From Alphaproteobacteria bacterium (GTDB lineage Bacteria; Pseudomonadota; Alphaproteobacteria; VGEJ01), in contig VGEJ01000090.1 of NCBI GenBank assembly GCA_016869335.1, forward strand, positions 1-8,791: 8,791 nt of DNA, written 5' to 3'. Of the stretch, positions 6,387 to 8,791 are shown piece after piece (the first letter of the stretch is position 1; each line of letters opens with the position of its first letter). The notes below the pieces were generated by a model. That model had not been told where the DNA came from. It saw nothing but the letters and a program-made list of their open reading frames with translations, and did not search any database. A program made the position numbers and the translations under genes.

Positions 6387-7796
6387 TCACGAGGAGTAAT
6401 ACATCGCGAACTCGACCGGGTGCGGGGTGTGCTCGGTGCGGTAGACCTCCTCCCACTTGATCTCGATGTAGCCATCGATCAGGTCGTCGCTCATGACATC
6501 GCCCTTGCGCAGGAACGCGCGGTCGCGGTCGAGCGACTCCAGCGCCTCGCGAAGCGAGCCGCACACCGTCGGCACATCCTTCAGCTCCTCGGGCGGCAGG
6601 TCGTAGAGATTCTTGTCCATCGGATCGCCGGGGTGGATCTTGTTCTCGATACCATCGAGGCCAGCCATGAGCATGGCGGCGAAGCCGAGGTAGACGTTGG
6701 CCGTGGGGTCGGGAAAACGCACCTCGACGCGCTTGCCCTTGGGGCTGGAGGCGAACGGGATGCGGCAGGACGCCGAGCGGTTGCGCGCCGAATAGGCGAG
6801 CAGCACCGGCGCCTCGAAGCCCGGGATCAAGCGCTTGTAGCTGTTCGTCCCCGGGTTCGTGAACGCATTGATCGCCTTGGCGTGCTTCATGATGCCGCCG
6901 ATGTAGTAGAACGCGGTCTCCGACAGATCGGCGTAGAGGTTGCCCGCGAACAGTGGCTTGCCACCGCGCCAGATCGACTGGTGCACGTGCATGCCGGAGC
7001 CGTTGTCGCCGAAGATCGGCTTGGGCATGAAGGTCGCGGTCTTGCCGTAGGAGTGCGCGACGTTCTGCACCACGTACTTGTAGATCTGCATGTTATCGGC
7101 GGTGCGCAGCAGGGTGTCGTAGATGATGCCGAGCTCGTTCTGGCACGGCGCCACCTCGTGGTGGTGCTTCTCCACCTTGAGCCCCATGTCGCCCATGACC
7201 GAGAGCATCTCGGCCCGCAGATCGCTCATCGAGTCGACCGGCGGCACGGGGAAGTAGCCACCCTTCGCCGGCGGCCGGTGGCCGATGTTGCCCGATTCGA
7301 ACACCCGGCCGGTGTTGTAGGGCGCCTCCTCCTGGTCGATCGCGAAGAAGACGTGGTTCATCTGGACGTCGAAGCGCACGTCGTCGAACACGAAGAACTC
7401 CGCCTCTGGCCCGAAATAAGCGGTATCGCCGGCGCCCGAGTACTTGAGGTAGGCCTCGGCCCGCTTGGCCGCTGAACGCGGATCACGCGAGTAGGGCTCG
7501 CCCGTGCTCGGCTCGGTGACGTCACAGAACAGAATGAGGGAAGGCTGGGCCGAGAACGGGTCCATGACCGCGGTCGCCGGATCGGGCATCAAGGCCATGT
7601 CCGACTCGTGGATCGCCTTCCAACCGAGGATCGAAGAGCCGTCGAACATGATGCCGTCGGTGAAGGCCGACTCGTCGAAGGCGCGCACGTCGATGGCCAT
7701 GTGTTGCCACTTGCCGCGCGGATCGGTGAAGCGGAGGTCCACCGACTTGGCTTCGTTCTTCTTGATCGCCTCGAAAACGGACTTGACGTCGGACAT
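6387..7796 (-). CDS. glnA: Glutamine synthetase type I
   Basis: 469 aa. It makes glutamine from glutamate, ammonia and ATP as a cytoplasmic dodecamer. Visible in order: the N-terminal beta-grasp part with FDGSS at 51-55, metal ligands in FGPEAEFF (E131, E133), HHHEVAPCQNE at 211-221 (E214, E221), GMHVHQS at 268-274, the loop NPGTNSYKRLIPGFEAP at 314-330, and RVEVRFPDP at 356-364. The tyrosine in KNLYDLPPEE is Y398, equivalent to the adenylylated Tyr397 of Escherichia coli, so control by GlnE is expected. The start at 7796 has GGGAG (7802-7806) 5 bases upstream; the frame is open 18 codons further but into the glnB 3' end. It lies 50 bases downstream of glnB and should be expressed from the sigma-54 promoter upstream of glnB; no separate promoter is obvious in the gap. 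Confidence 0.99.
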   Translation of the reverse strand: MSDVKSVFEAIKKNEAKSVDLRFTDPRGKWQHMAIDVRAFDESAFTDGIMFDGSSILGWKAIHESDMALMPDPATAVMDPFSAQPSLILFCDVTEPSTGEPYSRDPRSAAKRAEAYLKYSGAGDTAYFGPEAEFFVFDDVRFDVQMNHVFFAIDQEEAPYNTGRVFESGNIGHRPPAKGGYFPVPPVDSMSDLRAEMLSVMGDMGLKVEKHHHEVAPCQNELGIIYDTLLRTADNMQIYKYVVQNVAHSYGKTATFMPKPIFGDNGSGMHVHQSIWRGGKPLFAGNLYADLSETAFYYIGGIMKHAKAINAFTNPGTNSYKRLIPGFEAPVLLAYSARNRSASCRIPFASSPKGKRVEVRFPDPTANVYLGFAAMLMAGLDGIENKIHPGDPMDKNLYDLPPEELKDVPTVCGSLREALESLDRDRAFLRKGDVMSDDLIDGYIEIKWEEVYRTEHTPHPVEFAMYYSS

Positions 7797-7846
7797 GTCG
7801 GCTCCCGTCTCAAATGGTTCGCTGGCTGATGCGGCACGGCGCCCCT

Positions 7847-8185
7847 TCACAGCGCCTCGTTGCCGCGCTCGTTGGTGCGGATGCGGATCGCCTCCTCGAT
7901 GGTCGAGACGAAGATCTTGCCGTCGCCGATGCGGCCGGTGTGGGCGGCCTGCAGGATGGCCTCGATGGCGCGCTCGACTAGCGCGTCCTCGATCACGATC
8001 TCGATCTTCACCTTGGGAAGGAAATCAACGACGTACTCGGCGCCGCGATAGAGCTCGGTGTGGCCTTTCTGGCGGCCGAAGCCCTTGGCCTCGACCACGG
8101 TCATGCCCTGAAGCCCGATCTCGTGCAGCGCGTCCTTCACGTCCTCGAGCTTGAACGGCTTGATGATCGCCTCGATCTTCTTCAT
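7847..8185 (-). CDS. glnB: Nitrogen regulatory protein PII
   Basis: 112 aa, exactly the PII length. This trimeric cytoplasmic signal protein senses 2-oxoglutarate and ATP/ADP and controls GlnE, NtrB and other targets. It opens MKKIEAIIKPFKLEDVK; the T-loop carries Y51 in YRGAEYVVDF, the uridylylation site, and the nucleotide-binding signature TGRIGDGKIFV lies at 83-93. Asp54 in the T-loop matches GlnB of Escherichia coli (GlnK has Asn), and the location next to glnA supports glnB rather than glnK. The ATG at 8185 is the only start consistent with the family; the frame is open further upstream but this is not PII sequence. GGGAG at 8188-8192 sits only 2 bases before the ATG, an unusually short spacing. 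It is the first gene of a glnB-glnA operon. Confidence 0.98.
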   Translation of the reverse strand: MKKIEAIIKPFKLEDVKDALHEIGLQGMTVVEAKGFGRQKGHTELYRGAEYVVDFLPKVKIEIVIEDALVERAIEAILQAAHTGRIGDGKIFVSTIEEAIRIRTNERGNEAL

Positions 8186-8216
8186 GGCTCCCGCCGCGCT
8201 ACCGCATACCGGTGGA

Positions 8217-8232
8217 AGCAAGCGGTGTGCCA
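8217..8232 (-). promoter_or_regulatory. Sigma-54 (RpoN) promoter of glnB-glnA
   Basis: On the minus strand the sequence reads TGGCACACCGCTTGCT, that is TGGCAC, five bases, TTGCT, matching the -24/-12 consensus at all key positions, with GG and GC 10 bases apart. The start would be near 8206, about 20 bases before the glnB ATG. This fits nitrogen-limitation control by NtrC. Confidence 0.88.
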
Positions 8233-8274
8233 GCGGCGGCGGGGCGGATTCCGGCTGCGGCCCGCGGGCGACGA

Positions 8275-8290
8275 TTGCGCCGCTGCGCAA
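8275..8290. promoter_or_regulatory. Perfect inverted repeat upstream of the sigma-54 promoter, possible activator site
   Basis: TTGCGC and GCGCAA are exact reverse complements around four bases. The repeat sits 42-57 bases upstream of the -24 element, about -70 to -85 from the predicted start. An enhancer-binding activator such as NtrC is required at this promoter type, and this is the best dyad in the intergenic region. It differs from the usual NtrC site (TGCAC, seven bases, GTGCA) in sequence and spacing. Confidence 0.4.
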
Positions 8291-8323
8291 AGAATAGGCA
8301 GAGACGATTACGCTGTGAGCACG

Positions 8324-8791
8324 TCAGCCTGCCGCCGCCCGCGCCGCCGAGCGGGGGCTGAGCGCGGCGGCGATGCGGGTCACGGCGGCGCGGATATTCG
8401 CCACACTGTTGGCGTAGGAGAAGCGGAGGTAGCCCTCGCCCGCGGCGCCAAAGGAGGAGCCGGCAACGGTCGCGACGCCGGCGTCCTCGAGCAGGAGATC
8501 CTGCAGCGCGGCCGCGCCTAGTCCCGTACCGACGATGTTGGGAAAGGCATAGAACGCGCCGAGCGGCCGGCCGCAGCGGAAACCTGGCAGTCCGTTCAGG
8601 GCCGGCACGATCACCTGGCGGCGCTCGTCGAACGCGCGGACCATGTCATCGACCGCGTCCTGCGGCCCGCGCAGCGCCTCGAGCGCCGCCCACTGCGCGG
8701 CCGCATTGACGCACGAGTGATCGTTGATCGCGAGCCGCAGCGCCGCATCGTAGAGCGCCTCGGGCCACACACCGTAGCCGATGCGCCAGCC
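8324..8791 (-). CDS. Class I/II PLP-dependent aminotransferase, C-terminal part (5' end beyond the window)
   Basis: 155 residues up to the stop are present. The fragment opens GWRIGYG, which in this family follows the Schiff-base lysine closely (usual order K, then MTGWRIGY), so the lysine lies just outside the window. LRFSYANS near the end holds the conserved Arg that binds the substrate alpha-carboxylate. NAAAQWAALEAL, GAFYAFPNI and the small-domain order fit aspartate/aromatic-type aminotransferases; the amino acid cannot be told. The last residues are alanine- and arginine-rich (SPRSAARAAAG). It runs in the same direction as glnB, ending 138 bases before the glnB ATG, with the sigma-54 promoter in the gap, so glnB has its own promoter. 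Confidence 0.9.
   Translation of the reverse strand, partial: GWRIGYGVWPEALYDAALRLAINDHSCVNAAAQWAALEALRGPQDAVDDMVRAFDERRQVIVPALNGLPGFRCGRPLGAFYAFPNIVGTGLGAAALQDLLLEDAGVATVAGSSFGAAGEGYLRFSYANSVANIRAAVTRIAAALSPRSAARAAAG

Noticed and set aside
6327..7475. 382-codon plus-strand open frame opposite glnA.
   Set aside because: Antisense shadow of a highly conserved glutamine synthetase gene; its composition mirrors GlnA codons.
1..8791. Mobile elements, CRISPR arrays, tRNA or rRNA genes, long direct repeats.
   Set aside because: Inspection found no terminal inverted repeats, transposase motifs, regularly spaced repeats or cloverleaf-like segments; the window is filled by ordinary genes.

Overview
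The window is GC-rich (roughly two thirds G+C), densely packed bacterial chromosome. A glnB-glnA operon behind a -24/-12 promoter, together with the family make-up, points to a high-GC alphaproteobacterium (inference; no rRNA or other taxonomic marker is present). All genes look like metabolic or nitrogen-control genes. I see no transposase, integrase, phage gene, CRISPR array, toxin-antitoxin pair, tRNA or rRNA, and no convincing undescribed system.

Left part (1-3308): a divergent pair starts from about 597-801. Leftward runs the 5' part of a multi-pass membrane protein that needs a one-base frameshift at a run of six G. Rightward runs a LACTB2-like metallo-beta-lactamase-fold hydrolase with an intact metal site. 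Its 3' end overlaps by 22 bp the 3' end of a leftward AlkK/DmdB-like acyl-CoA ligase.

Middle (3309-6338): a 122-bp divergent intergenic region separates the ligase from a rightward pair: a class III (omega) aminotransferase, then 12 bp later an SMP-30/gluconolactonase-fold hydrolase. The pair looks like one transcript. A leftward LysE/RhtB-type amino-acid exporter gene ends 1 bp after the hydrolase stop. The ligase, aminotransferase and hydrolase would suit a small catabolic module acting on an amine or amino acid, but the substrate cannot be read from the sequence.

Right part (6339-8791), all leftward: the 3' part of a class I/II aminotransferase, then glnB (PII), then glnA (type I glutamine synthetase), then the LysE-type gene. 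Upstream of glnB is a near-perfect sigma-54 element and, further upstream, a perfect 6+6 inverted repeat that could bind an activator such as NtrC. PII keeps its uridylylation tyrosine and GlnA keeps its adenylylation tyrosine, so the full cascade (GlnD, GlnE, NtrBC, encoded elsewhere) is expected.

The best leads for a second look are the homopolymer frameshift, the sigma-54 promoter with its palindrome, the aminotransferase/SMP-30 pairing, and the exporter downstream of glnA.
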